Counted from the stretch's first letter, positions 1 through 7,601 are shown. The stretch is DNA of 64,000 nucleotides from Lysobacterales bacterium (GCA_016721015.1 JADKJL010000004.1:1-64000), one strand, 5' to 3'. Notes: generated from the letters alone by a model not told the origin. Numbers and translations: made by a program.

Positions 1-13
1 AGAGTCATTGATC
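1..13. repeat. edge of a RAYT-associated repeat copy
   Basis: The first 13 bases (AGAGTCATTGATC) are identical to bases 6169-6181 inside the repeat array upstream of the RAYT transposase at 6277. The window therefore probably begins at the end of another copy of the same repeat. Only the edge is visible, so nothing more can be said about that copy. Confidence 0.5.
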
Positions 14-115
14 CCGGTGGCGACAGGAAGTCCCTAGCTTTGTAGCATCGGGTTCGGCGTCAGTTGTTTCGCGCGATCGCTGATCCGTCGCTCTCACACC
101 ACCGAAGTGGATCCC

Positions 116-141
116 AACGCCCAGCCCTTGCGCTGGGCGTT
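116..141 (+). terminator. hairpin terminator, rightward, possibly bidirectional
   Basis: A perfect 10-bp stem (AACGCCCAGC 116-125 paired with GCTGGGCGTT 132-141) with a 6-nt loop is followed on the + strand by TTTCGTTT. It fits a Rho-independent terminator for a transcript entering from the left. It also lies just past the stop of the leftward XRE gene and may stop that transcript, although the minus-strand side has no T tract. Confidence 0.7.
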
Positions 142-147
142 TTCGTT

Positions 148-552
148 TCAGCGTCCGGCTTGCGCGAGCAGGGAATCGATCACTTCGCTGACGACGCGCT
201 GGCGTGCCTTGGGAAGTTGGCTGACGCGTTCGATTTGTTGTTGCAGCTTCGGTGCCGGACCGCGCTTGCCTGTTCGGCGCTTGGCCGCCGTTGGCGTGCC
301 GATCAGTTCCTCAATGCTCACGCCCAAGGTGTCGGCGAGCAGCGGCAGCATCGAAATCGGCACGCGGCGCTGGCCGCTCTCGTAGGCGGTGACGGCTTGT
401 TGCGAAACGCTGAGCCGTTCGGCGAGTTGAACCTGGGTCAGGCTGCGCGTCTTGCGCAGCACGGCGAGGCGCTCGCCAAAGGCTTGGATAAAGGCGCGTT
501 CATCGCTGTTGATGGCCATGGCGGCGGTTGGGGTCTGGTGGAGGTTGTGCAT
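148..552 (-). CDS. XRE-family helix-turn-helix transcriptional regulator
   Basis: A 134-residue cytoplasmic DNA-binding protein. An XRE-type HTH occupies roughly residues 20-80: the run LTQVQLAERLSVSQQAVTAY gives the two helices, followed by ESGQRRVPISMLPLLADTLG. A basic linker (AAKRRTGKRGPAPKLQQQ) leads to a helical tail. It is divergent from the ATPase/recombinase pair that starts at 669, so it is the likely repressor of that element. The intergenic region carries an inverted repeat (590-596/614-620) that could be its operator. Start at 552 or at the internal Met at 519; neither has a clear ribosome binding site. The family assignment is firm; the target is inferred from position. Confidence 0.85.
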   Translation of the reverse strand: MHNLHQTPTAAMAINSDERAFIQAFGERLAVLRKTRSLTQVQLAERLSVSQQAVTAYESGQRRVPISMLPLLADTLGVSIEELIGTPTAAKRRTGKRGPAPKLQQQIERVSQLPKARQRVVSEVIDSLLAQAGR

Positions 553-589
553 ACGTTAGGCCATGGGTTCTGTTATTGCGGTTGAACAT

Positions 590-620
590 ACCACGAAAAC
601 GTGTAACATCCGATCGTGGT
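590..620. promoter_or_regulatory. candidate operator between divergent XRE gene and ATPase gene
   Basis: Seven-base inverted arms ACCACGA (590-596) and TCGTGGT (614-620) are separated by 17 bases. An overlapping 12-base palindrome CACG-AAAA-CGTG sits at 592-603. Its position in the short divergent intergenic region next to an XRE regulator suggests an autoregulatory operator. No binding evidence is available. Confidence 0.4.
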
Positions 621-668
621 TATTTTGTTGTTTACCCACTTGACAGGTTTTTGGCCAGGAGTCCGTTT

Positions 669-2507
669 ATGCCGCGATCCACCCGCCTGCCGCCTGCGGC
701 ATCCTGCGCGACCGATCCGGTGTTGTCAGTGCCGCTGGCATCGCCCGCTGCTGCTGTCGCCGAAGTCTTTGGCGACGATGACATCCGCTTTACGCGCCAT
801 GGTCGCGCCTATCGCGTGCGCGGCCTGTCGCGCAATCTGTCGGCGCAATCGCTCAAGGTGACCCTGCGCGTGTCGGTTGACGAGCACCTGCACCTCGACA
901 CGCTCGATCTGTACCAGGCCCGCGCCCGCCACGCGTTTGCCAAAGGGGCGGCGGTGGAACTGGGCGTGGCGGAGGAGGGGATTGCCGGCGATCTCTCGGC
1001 GCTGGTGCTGGCGTTGGAGCCGTTGCAGGAAGCGGCGATTCGCGGCGCGTTGCAGCCCGACGCGACGAAGGTCGAGAAGGCGTTGTCGGCGGCGGATGAA
1101 GCGGCCGGTCTGGCCTTGCTGGGCGATGCCGATCTGGCCTCGCGCATCGTCGCCGATGTCGAAGCGATCGGCGTGGTCGGGGAAGGCGACAACGCACTGG
1201 TCGGCTATCTGGCGATGGTCTCGCGCTTGCTCGATAAACCGCTGGCCATCCTGATCCAGTCGACCAGTGCGGCGGGTAAATCGACGCTGATGGATGCATT
1301 GCTGTCGCTGATGCCGGAATCCCAGCGGGTGCAGTATTCGGCGATGACCGGACAGAGCCTGTTCTATCTCGGCGAGGGCGATCTGCGCCACAAGATCCTC
1401 GCCATTGCCGAAGAAGAAGGCGTGCGCCAAGCCGCCTATGCGCTCAAGCTCTTGCAGTCCCAAGGCGAGCTCACCATTGCCTCGACCGGCAAGGATCCGC
1501 AAACCGGGAAACTGGTCACCGCCGAGTATCGGGTCGAAGGCCCGGTGATGCTGTGTCTGACCACCACCGCGATCGACATCGACGAGGAGTTGTTGAACCG
1601 CTGTCTGGTGCTGACGATCAACGAGAGCGCGGCGCAGACGGCGGCGATTCAAGCGCGCCAGCGCCAGGCGCGAACCCTCGCCGGCTTGCAGACCCGAGTG
1701 CGCAGCGATCACATCCTCAGCGCGCACCGCGCTGCGCAAACGCTGCTGCGCCCGCTGGCGGTGGTGAATCCGTTTGCAGAAAGCCTCACCTTTGCATCAG
1801 ATCGCGTGCGCCTGCGCCGCGATCACGTGAAATACCTGGCGCTGATTGATGCGATTGCGCTACTGCATCAGCACCAGCGCACGGTCAAACAGATCGACGT
1901 CGATGGCGTAGCGGTTGCGTACATCGAGGTGACCGCGACCGACATCGCGCTGGCCAATCGGCTCGCCCATGCGGTGCTGGGTCGCTCACTGGATGAACTG
2001 CCGCCGCAGACGCGGCGGGTGTTGGCAGGGCTGGATGCGTGGGTGAGCGCGCAGGCGGCGTTGCTGAGCATCAGCCGTGCAGCCGTGCCGTTCACGCGCC
2101 GCCACGTGCGCGCGGTGCTGGGTCTGTCGGACACGCAGTTGCGCGTGCATCTGGATCGATTGGTGCAGCTGGATTACGTGGCGCAGCACGGCGGCAAGCC
2201 CGGCCAGCGCTTTACCTACAGCCTGTTGTTTGATGGTGATACGCACAGCGACGTGCCGCAGGTGATGGGGCTCAGCGAGGCGGGCGAGTCGGCAACCTCG
2301 CGGGGTAAAACCGCCACGTCGCGGGGGTCGGAGCCCAACCTCGCGGGGGCCTCGCGGCCCGTTCGCGGTGGGGTGGCGGGCCGTTTGCGGGGTGGACAAG
2401 TGCCCCTGAAACCCAAGCCTGACGAGGGTTTGCGCGATCCCGACGCGAATAAAGCGAAGCATGCACGTAGCCGGAACGGCGCCACGTCTAGGGCGCTGGC
2501 GCCATGA
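669..2507 (+). CDS. P-loop ATPase related to mobile-element primase proteins, lacking the primase half
   Basis: A 612-residue protein; start chosen at 669 because AGGAG at 657-661 lies 7 bases upstream. It has a Walker A motif (SAAGKSTLMD, around residue 200), an acidic Walker B-like segment (ILAIAEEEG), a conserved core (ASTGKDPQTGKLVTAEYRVE, then LTTTAIDIDEELLNRCLVLT) and a winged-helix-like region near 460-540. The tail is Gly/Arg/Ser-rich. From memory, this core matches the C-terminal half of long mobile-element proteins that begin with a CHC2 zinc finger and TOPRIM primase. Neither of those domains is present here or directly upstream. The gene overlaps the recombinase gene by 4 bases (ATGA), so the two are translationally coupled. 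It probably acts in DNA handling for the element. The primase relationship is recalled and was not searched. Confidence 0.7.
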   Translation: MPRSTRLPPAASCATDPVLSVPLASPAAAVAEVFGDDDIRFTRHGRAYRVRGLSRNLSAQSLKVTLRVSVDEHLHLDTLDLYQARARHAFAKGAAVELGVAEEGIAGDLSALVLALEPLQEAAIRGALQPDATKVEKALSAADEAAGLALLGDADLASRIVADVEAIGVVGEGDNALVGYLAMVSRLLDKPLAILIQSTSAAGKSTLMDALLSLMPESQRVQYSAMTGQSLFYLGEGDLRHKILAIAEEEGVRQAAYALKLLQSQGELTIASTGKDPQTGKLVTAEYRVEGPVMLCLTTTAIDIDEELLNRCLVLTINESAAQTAAIQARQRQARTLAGLQTRVRSDHILSAHRAAQTLLRPLAVVNPFAESLTFASDRVRLRRDHVKYLALIDAIALLHQHQRTVKQIDVDGVAVAYIEVTATDIALANRLAHAVLGRSLDELPPQTRRVLAGLDAWVSAQAALLSISRAAVPFTRRHVRAVLGLSDTQLRVHLDRLVQLDYVAQHGGKPGQRFTYSLLFDGDTHSDVPQVMGLSEAGESATSRGKTATSRGSEPNLAGASRPVRGGVAGRLRGGQVPLKPKPDEGLRDPDANKAKHARSRNGATSRALAP

Positions 2508-3553
2508 CCGAAGTCCGCCAACCCGGCCAGACCACGGCGCGCTCGCGCTTGCTGGACAGGCCGCACACGCCCGACAGCATCGCGGCCTGGCTGCTGCGCT
2601 ATCTCGACGCGCTCGAAGTCCGCCAGATCAGCGCGGCCAGTCGCACCGCGCGCAAATCCAATCTGGCCCACTTCAATGCGTGGTGCGTGGAGCACGCCAT
2701 CGATACGCCGGCGCAGGTGACGCATGCGCACGTCGAGGCCTTCCAGGGCCATCTGTTCCGCTACCGGCGGCGCGACGGTCAACCATTGTCGGCCAGCGGG
2801 CAGACCAACATTCTCAGCGCGGTGGGCGCGTTCTTCAGTTGGCTGGTCAAGCACCGCCATCTGCCCTCGAACCCGGCCTCCGATATGGAACTGCCGCGCG
2901 TGCCCAAAGGCTTGCGCGACCCGATGACGGCATCGGAGGTTGAAGCGGTGCTGGCATTGCCGGACATCACCTATGCGCAGGGTCTGCGTGACCGGGCGAT
3001 GCTCGAAGTGCTGTACGGCACCGGCATCCGGCGCATGGAGCTGGCCGCGCTCAATGTCGCCGACATCGAGCGCGAGCGCGGCACGCTGCACGTGCGGCGT
3101 GGCAAGGGTGGGAAGGGCCGGTTCGTGCCGATCGGCGAGCGCGCCGTCGCGTGGCTGACGAAGTACGAGACCCAAGCGCGGCCGATGCTGCAAGCTGCAC
3201 ACGGACGGACGCGCAGGAGCGGCGGAGATCCCCATGATCCCGCACTGTTCCTCAACATCGAGGGCAAGCGGCTGTCGATGAACGCACTGAGTTGGCGCGT
3301 GCGCCAGTATCTGGACCGTGCCGGCGTGCACAAGGCCGGTGCTTGTCACTTGTTCCGCCACACGATGGCGACGGTGATGCTGGACAACGGTGCCGACGTG
3401 CGCCACGTGCAGGAAATGCTCGGCCATGCCGACATCGGCACGACCCAGCACTACACCAAGGTCTCGATTGCGAAGCTGCAAGCGGTGCATGCAGCGACGC
3501 ATCCGGCCGCGAAGCTGCTGCGCGATGGATCGGTGGACGACACCGACACATGA
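2504..3553 (+). CDS. tyrosine recombinase / integrase (XerC/XerD-like)
   Basis: A 349-residue site-specific recombinase. The N-terminal SAM-like core-binding domain covers about residues 20-110. The catalytic domain shows all expected residues: Arg in GTGIRRME (about residue 173), the beta-hairpin Lys in RRGKGGKGRFV, HLFRHTMAT (His-x-x-Arg), LGHADIGTT, and the nucleophile Tyr in QHYTKV (about residue 316). It starts inside the stop of the ATPase gene (ATGA), so both are one operon. The likely role is integration/excision or transposition of the surrounding element rather than chromosome dimer resolution, given its XRE/ATPase context. Chromosomal xerC/xerD would sit elsewhere. Confidence 0.9.
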   Translation: MTEVRQPGQTTARSRLLDRPHTPDSIAAWLLRYLDALEVRQISAASRTARKSNLAHFNAWCVEHAIDTPAQVTHAHVEAFQGHLFRYRRRDGQPLSASGQTNILSAVGAFFSWLVKHRHLPSNPASDMELPRVPKGLRDPMTASEVEAVLALPDITYAQGLRDRAMLEVLYGTGIRRMELAALNVADIERERGTLHVRRGKGGKGRFVPIGERAVAWLTKYETQARPMLQAAHGRTRRSGGDPHDPALFLNIEGKRLSMNALSWRVRQYLDRAGVHKAGACHLFRHTMATVMLDNGADVRHVQEMLGHADIGTTQHYTKVSIAKLQAVHAATHPAAKLLRDGSVDDTDT

Positions 3554-4267
3554 GCACAAGCCCATCCCGGCAATGATGCACAACCATCACAACTACAAAT
3601 CATATCCCTATCTTTTAGGAGAATGCCGCGTGCCTGATCGATCGCCCATGCAGCGCGCAGTGATCGGAGGCCGTCCATGCGTTGTCCACGGCCTGCGCGC
3701 AGCGCAGCCCGGTGAAGGGGATGATTCTCGATCCCCCGCAACCGGGGCAGCGGTGGGCAACGGGTGGGCGGCCTGACGCGGTGCTGATCGGAGCGCACTT
3801 TTGCGTCGGCGTGGCGCGGCTTAACGCGCTGCGTTCAAGCCGACGCCGGGACACGCCACGGCGAGATCGCGGCACACGCCCGCTCCGATCCCGGCACGTT
3901 CGCAAGCGGGTGGCGACATCCTCGCGCTCCCACCGCCGTCACGGTGCGTGCAAAGCCTGCTTCGCTACGCGGCATTCAGCCGCTCCACTGCGCAGTCTGG
4001 CACGCACCGCGCCAGCTACCTCTGTCCGTCCGTGGCCGCCTTCGTTGGGCGACTCGCTCTGTCGCGACACGCTCGGCATCGTGCCTCGCGCGTGCGTGCA
4101 CCCGCTGCGCGCATGCACAGGGGTCGTGTTGAGTCAGCATGCGGCGTGTGCAAAAAGCCGCCCACCCCGCACGCTGACCGCTTCGCTTGACGTGGGCAGC
4201 CCCCTCCCCGTATCGCGCGGATCGTGCACGCTCCGTATTACCTTTGTCGCGCGCTCACGGGGCTTCG

Positions 4268-4389
4268 GGCGGGCAGTGGACATAACGCGTTGTTATGCGC
4301 ACACCTCCTGTGTGTCCGGCGCGGCACGCGGCGTCCCACCGCGTGAAATCCCGCGCCCGCACAACCCGTCGTTATGTCCACTGCCCGCC
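4268..4389. repeat. 20-bp perfect inverted repeat bounding 82 bases
   Basis: The 20 bases at 4268-4287 recur in reverse complement at 4370-4389. Just inside the left arm, CATAAC (4281-4286) and GTTATG (4292-4297) form a smaller nested palindrome. The layout looks like a small inverted-repeat element or a structured recombination site. It has no transposase of its own. Confidence 0.7.
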
Positions 4390-4696
4390 AGCGCATCCCT
4401 GGCGCTTGCTGTCGTTGCCGCGCGTCCCTGCACGGCATTGCCTCAGCGTCCTGCACGCACTGCGCTGCGCTGCGTGCGTCTGCGCGCCATCCATGGCTTG
4501 CGCTGCAACGCTGCAACGCTGCAGCGCACGCGGCCGCTCAACCGCTGCGCGGTTCGAGCCGACTGCGAACACGCGTTGCGTTTGCGTGAAGGATCAAACA
4601 GCGATCAGCACGAAGAAGCGAACCGCCACCGCTCGCAACGTGAAGTCAGAGGCGTGTTGCTCGTTGTTGTCGTTGCAGCGTAGCGCCGTGCTCGGA

Positions 4697-4744
4697 CTGT
4701 CAATGCCACGCCGGCTGCGCCGGTCGCTACGCGAGCATTGACAG
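4697..4744. repeat. 10-bp inverted repeat, candidate hairpin or recombination site
   Basis: CTGTCAATGC at 4697-4706 pairs with GCATTGACAG at 4735-4744 across 28 bases that themselves contain CGCCGG repeats. It ends 71 bases before the small gene at 4816. Function is unknown; the tyrosine recombinase 1.1 kb upstream makes a recombination site conceivable. Confidence 0.55.
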
Positions 4745-4815
4745 CCCTGTGCGCGGCGCTGAGACGGATCCGCCAACAGCGATCAATGCCTGATCGCGGG
4801 CGCACGGAGATTCCC

Positions 4816-5007
4816 ATGGAAACCGACCGCATTCGTTATGCCCTGTCCAAACAGGTGTCCGACATCGCCCATGAAGCCCGCTTCGATACCCGCTACGGCG
4901 AACTGCACCTGGTCGGTGCCGATGCCCGCAAGATCGCCGCACTCGTTGAGAAGCTGCTGCGCACCCGACTCAAGCACGCCGAACGCATTGCAGCCAAAGG
5001 CCGCTGA
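4816..5007 (+). CDS. small conserved-looking hypothetical protein
   Basis: A 63-residue protein that I do not recognise. Start chosen at 4816: ATG with CGGAG 6 bases upstream. The sequence is balanced and soluble (METDRIRYALSKQVSDIAHE at the N-terminus, then a strand-like RYGELHLVG and a basic helix LVEKLLRTRLKHAERIAAKG). It has no signal peptide or membrane segment. The composition is normal, unlike the overlapping frames upstream, which favours a real gene. It lies between the inverted-repeat region and the Rhs remnant and may be element cargo. No function is assigned. Confidence 0.6.
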   Translation: METDRIRYALSKQVSDIAHEARFDTRYGELHLVGADARKIAALVEKLLRTRLKHAERIAAKGR

Positions 5008-5225
5008 ATCGGCCGCAGGCCCGCACCCGCTGGGTGTGGGTCTGCACAGAAGGCGCACGGTTCCGCCCCATCGCTCCGATCACCGCCGCCTGCCGCGCGC
5101 AGCCACCGGACACGCGACGCCAGAAGCTGCGTCGCGCATCCGGCGGCCAGATCGGGAACGCCGACAAGAAAGCGCTTGACGGCGACCCCATCCAGGGGCG
5201 AAAAACCGCATCAAGAACTTTTTGA

Positions 5226-5822
5226 CGAATCGCAGGAGGTGCATCAAGGGCTGAACGCGGCTGCAAGCCGCATGGCATCAAGGCTGTCGGCCCTCGGCGC
5301 GGGAAGTTCGCGACGGGTCACAGGGTTTATGCGAATAATAATCCTTACAGATTTACTGATCCGGATGGGCGGTGCCCCGTATGTGTCATAGGCGCCTATG
5401 CCATTGGAGTTCTCATCTTCTCCGAGCCGGCAAACGCGCCCGCACCGGGCGAGCAGGGGGTAAGTGCTTCCCCAGTTGACGTTGTTTCGACAGCATTGCC
5501 TCCGGCGAAAATGCTGGCGCCATTGAAGGTAACGGCTAATGCTGTTAACAAGATTTATAAAGAAAGTGCGAAATTTACACGGGCTCAAAAGAAAGAAATA
5601 ATTGCAGCCAATCGTGAGCGTAACAACGGTGAGCTTAAATCGGATAAGAGTGGCGAGCCGCTGGTGCCTTCAGAGAAGTCGATGCAGGGCGTAACGCCAG
5701 CTAAGAATGAGGCGCAAGTGGATCATATAGTTCCGCTTGCTGCGGGCGGGACAAACGATCCAGCTAATGCGCAGGTACTGTCGCGTCAAGAAAATCGAGC
5801 TAAATCGGATAAACTGGAATGA
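5226..5822 (+). pseudogene. orphan Rhs C-terminal tip with HNH nuclease toxin
   Basis: The frame is open from 5226 to 5822 but has no credible start before the Met at 5496. From 5328 it encodes YANNNPYRFTDPDGR, the hallmark junction between an Rhs/YD-repeat core and its variable toxin tip. After a short hydrophobic linker the tip ends in an HNH-type nuclease signature (VDHIVPLAAGGTND, then ANAQVLSRQENRAKSD). About 165 residues of Rhs-derived sequence remain; the whole YD-repeat barrel is missing and bases before 5328 are unrelated. It is either a displaced Rhs-CT cassette awaiting recombination or a deletion remnant. The stop overlaps the immunity gene start (ATGA at 5819-5822). In intact systems such tips are delivered into rivals by type VI secretion. 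Confidence 0.8.
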
Positions 5823-6109
5823 GTGATAGTGAAGAAATTGGAATGGATTGCGCAGCGATTGTTTGCGGCCACGTCGCAAGACTTTCGGCAGTGATTCTCT
5901 GTGCTCAAAGGGACTTGCCCGAGGAGCCGGCCGATAGCGGCTGGCAGTTCCTTTGCGGCGCTGAAGAGGAAGATTGGACTGAAGCTCAAGTGTGGAGCGT
6001 TGCTGAAGTGCTGGAGCTCATACCGAATTTTTCAGAATTTTTGCATCTTCCGGCCGATTCAGTGCTAACTCGGAAAGATCCGTCTTCCACATGGGATGTC
6101 GAGAAATAG
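5819..6109 (+). CDS. putative immunity protein for the Rhs tip (DUF2185/Imm33-like)
   Basis: A 96-residue acidic, soluble protein that starts within the stop of the toxin frame (4-base ATGA overlap), the usual toxin-immunity arrangement. Features recalled from DUF2185/Imm33-type proteins are visible: DSGWQFLCGAEEEDWTE, then a helical SVAEVLELIPNFSEFLHLPA and an end with a charged TRKDPSSTWDVE. The family name is from memory and is moderate. The role as immunity partner rests mainly on position. AT content is higher than in the flanking housekeeping genes, as usual for imported toxin cassettes. Confidence 0.65.
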   Translation: MSDSEEIGMDCAAIVCGHVARLSAVILCAQRDLPEEPADSGWQFLCGAEEEDWTEAQVWSVAEVLELIPNFSEFLHLPADSVLTRKDPSSTWDVEK

Positions 6110-6126
6110 CCGATAGAAGCGGGGTT

Positions 6127-6182
6127 CGATCGATGGGGTCAGAGTCGATCGATGGGATCAATGGGGTCAGAGTCATTGATCT
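6127..6182. repeat. REP-like repeats upstream of RAYT
   Basis: Two copies of GGGGTCAGAGTC occur, within GATCGATGGGGTCAGAGTCG and ATGGGGTCAGAGTCATTGAT. GATCAATG (6156-6163) and CATTGATC (6174-6181) make an 8-bp hairpin. The same motif is present in inverted orientation after the transposase (6984-7062), as expected for REP sequences mobilised by their RAYT. Confidence 0.75.
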
Positions 6183-6208
6183 GAGCCTTGATGAGGAATA
6201 GTCTTGCC

Positions 6209-6268
6209 GTTCGAGACGTTCGAGACGTTCGAGACGTTCGAGACGTTCGATCAGGATCAGGATCAGGA
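6209..6268. repeat. short tandem repeats in RAYT 5' region
   Basis: The 9-mer GTTCGAGAC is repeated four times (6209-6244), plus a partial GTTCGA, followed directly by three copies of TCAGGA (6251-6268). The last copy supplies part of the AGGAGA ribosome binding site (6264-6269) of the RAYT gene, so repeat-number changes could affect its translation. Confidence 0.85.
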
Positions 6269-6276
6269 GATTCTCC

Positions 6277-6990
6277 ATGGCCCGCTTGCCCCGCCTTTTC
6301 CTGCCTGGCTGCGCCCAGCATGTGATCCAGCGAGGCAACAACCGCGAAGCCTGCTTCTACAGCGAGGCGGACTACAAGACGTATCTTGCGTTCTTGAAGG
6401 AGGTGGCCACGAAGTACGAAGTGGCCATCCATGCCTTTGTGTTGATGACCAACCACGTCCACCTGCTTGTGACCCCTTGCGACGAACTGGGCGTCAGCCG
6501 GATGATGCAGGCGCAGGGCAGGAAATACGTCCAGCACTTCAACTTCACCCACGGCCGCACCGGCACGTTGTGGGAAGGACGCTACAAGTCGACGCTGGTC
6601 GATGCCGACAACTACCTGCTGACGGTCTATCGTTACATTGAACTGAACCCGGTGCGCGCGAACATGGTGGCCCATGCGTCGGAGTATCCGTGGTCCAGCT
6701 ATCAAGGCAATGCGTTGGGCAAGCCGATTCAACTACTGACGCCGCATCTGCTCTATTGTCGGTTGGGAAAGACAGCTGAGGAACGGCAGACGGCCTACCG
6801 GGCGCTGTTCCGTGGCAGGATGGCGGAACGAGATCTTGCTGCCATTCGCGAGGCAACCCACAAGGCGTGGGTGCTGGGTGACGACCGTTTCAAGCAGCAG
6901 ATTGAGGCGAAGACGGGACGCCGATCAGTCCCTGTGGGGCGAGGTGGTGACCGGAAGTCCAAGCCTTATCGTGAATCCAGAAATCAATGA
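6277..6990 (+). CDS. REP-associated tyrosine transposase (RAYT, IS200-like Y1 family)
   Basis: A 237-residue single-domain HUH nuclease. It begins MARLPRLFLPGCAQHVIQRG, the usual RAYT start. The HUH motif is NHVHLL (His60 and His62) and the candidate nucleophile Tyr lies in YRYIELNPVRA (Tyr118 or Tyr120). A basic C-terminal extension ends RGGDRKSKPYRES. The ribosome binding site AGGAGA lies 7 bases before ATG. RAYTs cut single-stranded REP hairpins and spread or maintain them. This copy is flanked by matching repeats in inverted orientation (6127-6182 and 6984-7062), so the element looks intact. Confidence 0.92.
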   Translation: MARLPRLFLPGCAQHVIQRGNNREACFYSEADYKTYLAFLKEVATKYEVAIHAFVLMTNHVHLLVTPCDELGVSRMMQAQGRKYVQHFNFTHGRTGTLWEGRYKSTLVDADNYLLTVYRYIELNPVRANMVAHASEYPWSSYQGNALGKPIQLLTPHLLYCRLGKTAEERQTAYRALFRGRMAERDLAAIREATHKAWVLGDDRFKQQIEAKTGRRSVPVGRGGDRKSKPYRESRNQ

Positions 6991-7062
6991 CTCTGACCCT
7001 ATCGACCCTATGACTCTGACCCTATCGATCTGACCCTATCGATCGACTCTGACCCTATCGAT
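6984..7062. repeat. REP-like repeats downstream of RAYT
   Basis: CTCTGACCCTATCGA-type units recur at least three times (starting near 6991, 7014 and 7047), with shorter TGACCCTATCGA copies between them. They are the reverse complement of the upstream GGGTCAGAGTC motif. The array starts within the last two codons of the RAYT gene. Confidence 0.75.
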
Positions 7063-7302
7063 CGCGGCGCGTAAGACATTAAGACATTGGTTGTGAGCTT
7101 GTCTTTTAGCTTGCCTTAAATGTCCAGGGTCTCGAAGGGCAGCCGCGCGTGCGTCCGCGCTGCCCGCACTGTGGTGCGCAATGCGCCACGGCGTGATGAA
7201 CAGAGAAACTTGTTCAGCCTCGCCGCATCGGTTTGAAGGCGGGGACAGTCTCGCGTTATCCCACCATGACGTCTTTGAGCCCTTTCGGTGCCCGGTGTCG
7301 CA

Positions 7303-7587
7303 CTACGCAGCGTCCTGCAGAGGCTGCACCTTTGGCTGCTTCCGCTGTGAGGCCAGAGCGAGCTCATAGTTGGCCTGCAACGTCATCCAGAACCGTGCCG
7401 TGCTGACGCCTGCCCGCTCCAATCGGAGCGCCAGATCTGGGCTGATGCCAGCCCTGCCGTTGATGACCCGCGACAACGTCGTTCGCGACAGGCCAAGACG
7501 CTGCGCGGCGTCGGTGACCTCGATGCCGAGTGGCACCAGCACGTCTTCACGCAACAACTCGCCGGGGTGCGGAGGGTTCTTCATCAT
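7303..7587 (-). CDS. higA: HigA-family antitoxin
   Basis: A 94-residue HTH antitoxin. The N-terminal PPHPGELLREDVLVPLGI is the classic HigA/VapI opening, followed by an XRE-like HTH (VTDAAQRLGLSRTTLSRVIN) and RAGISPDLALRLERA. Start placed at the first of two adjacent ATGs (7587) because GAGG lies about 8 bases upstream; a frame from TTG at 7605 is less likely. The gene follows the toxin gene by 14 bases, the usual toxin-first order of higBA. HigA neutralises HigB and represses the operon. Confidence 0.92.
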   Translation of the reverse strand: MMKNPPHPGELLREDVLVPLGIEVTDAAQRLGLSRTTLSRVINGRAGISPDLALRLERAGVSTARFWMTLQANYELALASQRKQPKVQPLQDAA

Positions 7588-7601
7588 GGCGGTGACCTCG
7601 T

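Larger units (their letters stand above)
3554..4815. other. 1.26-kb region without a credible gene, rich in inverted repeats
   Basis: This GC-rich stretch follows the recombinase. Long open frames exist on both strands (for example 3682-4683 on +), but they have extreme Arg/Ala/Cys/His composition and no family resemblance, so they are not called. A short frame with AGGAG (3617-3621) ahead of GTG at 3630 would give 48 residues ending at 3776; it is possible but unsupported. The region holds two clear inverted repeats, at 4268-4389 and 4697-4744. It may be the non-coding end of the mobile element or its recombination site. Confidence 0.5.

Noticed and set aside
20..112. tRNA gene or attachment site at the left edge
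   Set aside because: No cloverleaf can be formed and no T-loop GGTTCGA with matching stem is present; the GGTTCGG at 51 is isolated.
640..668. TTGACA at 640-645 as the -35 box of the ATPase gene
   Set aside because: A -10 box at correct spacing would fall on the start codon region and none is seen; the ribosome binding site would not be transcribed.
726..1739. 337-codon open frame on the minus strand
   Set aside because: It is the complement shadow of the P-loop ATPase gene, which has clear Walker motifs and a ribosome binding site.
2216..3583. 455-codon minus-strand frame opposite the recombinase
   Set aside because: Shadow of the recombinase gene, whose catalytic residues are all in the + frame.
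4268..4389. Integron attC site
   Set aside because: The outer bases do not fit the RYYYAAC/GTTRRRY core pattern and the recombinase lacks a recognisable integron-integrase insert; left as an unclassified inverted repeat.
3682..4683. 333-codon open frame on the + strand after the recombinase
   Set aside because: Composition is extreme (Arg, Ala, Cys, His-rich), no ribosome binding site, no family resemblance, and it runs through both inverted repeats. It is explained by scarcity of stop codons in GC-rich DNA.
6209..6268. Possible CRISPR array
   Set aside because: Units are 6-9 bases and contiguous with no spacers; these are simple tandem repeats.
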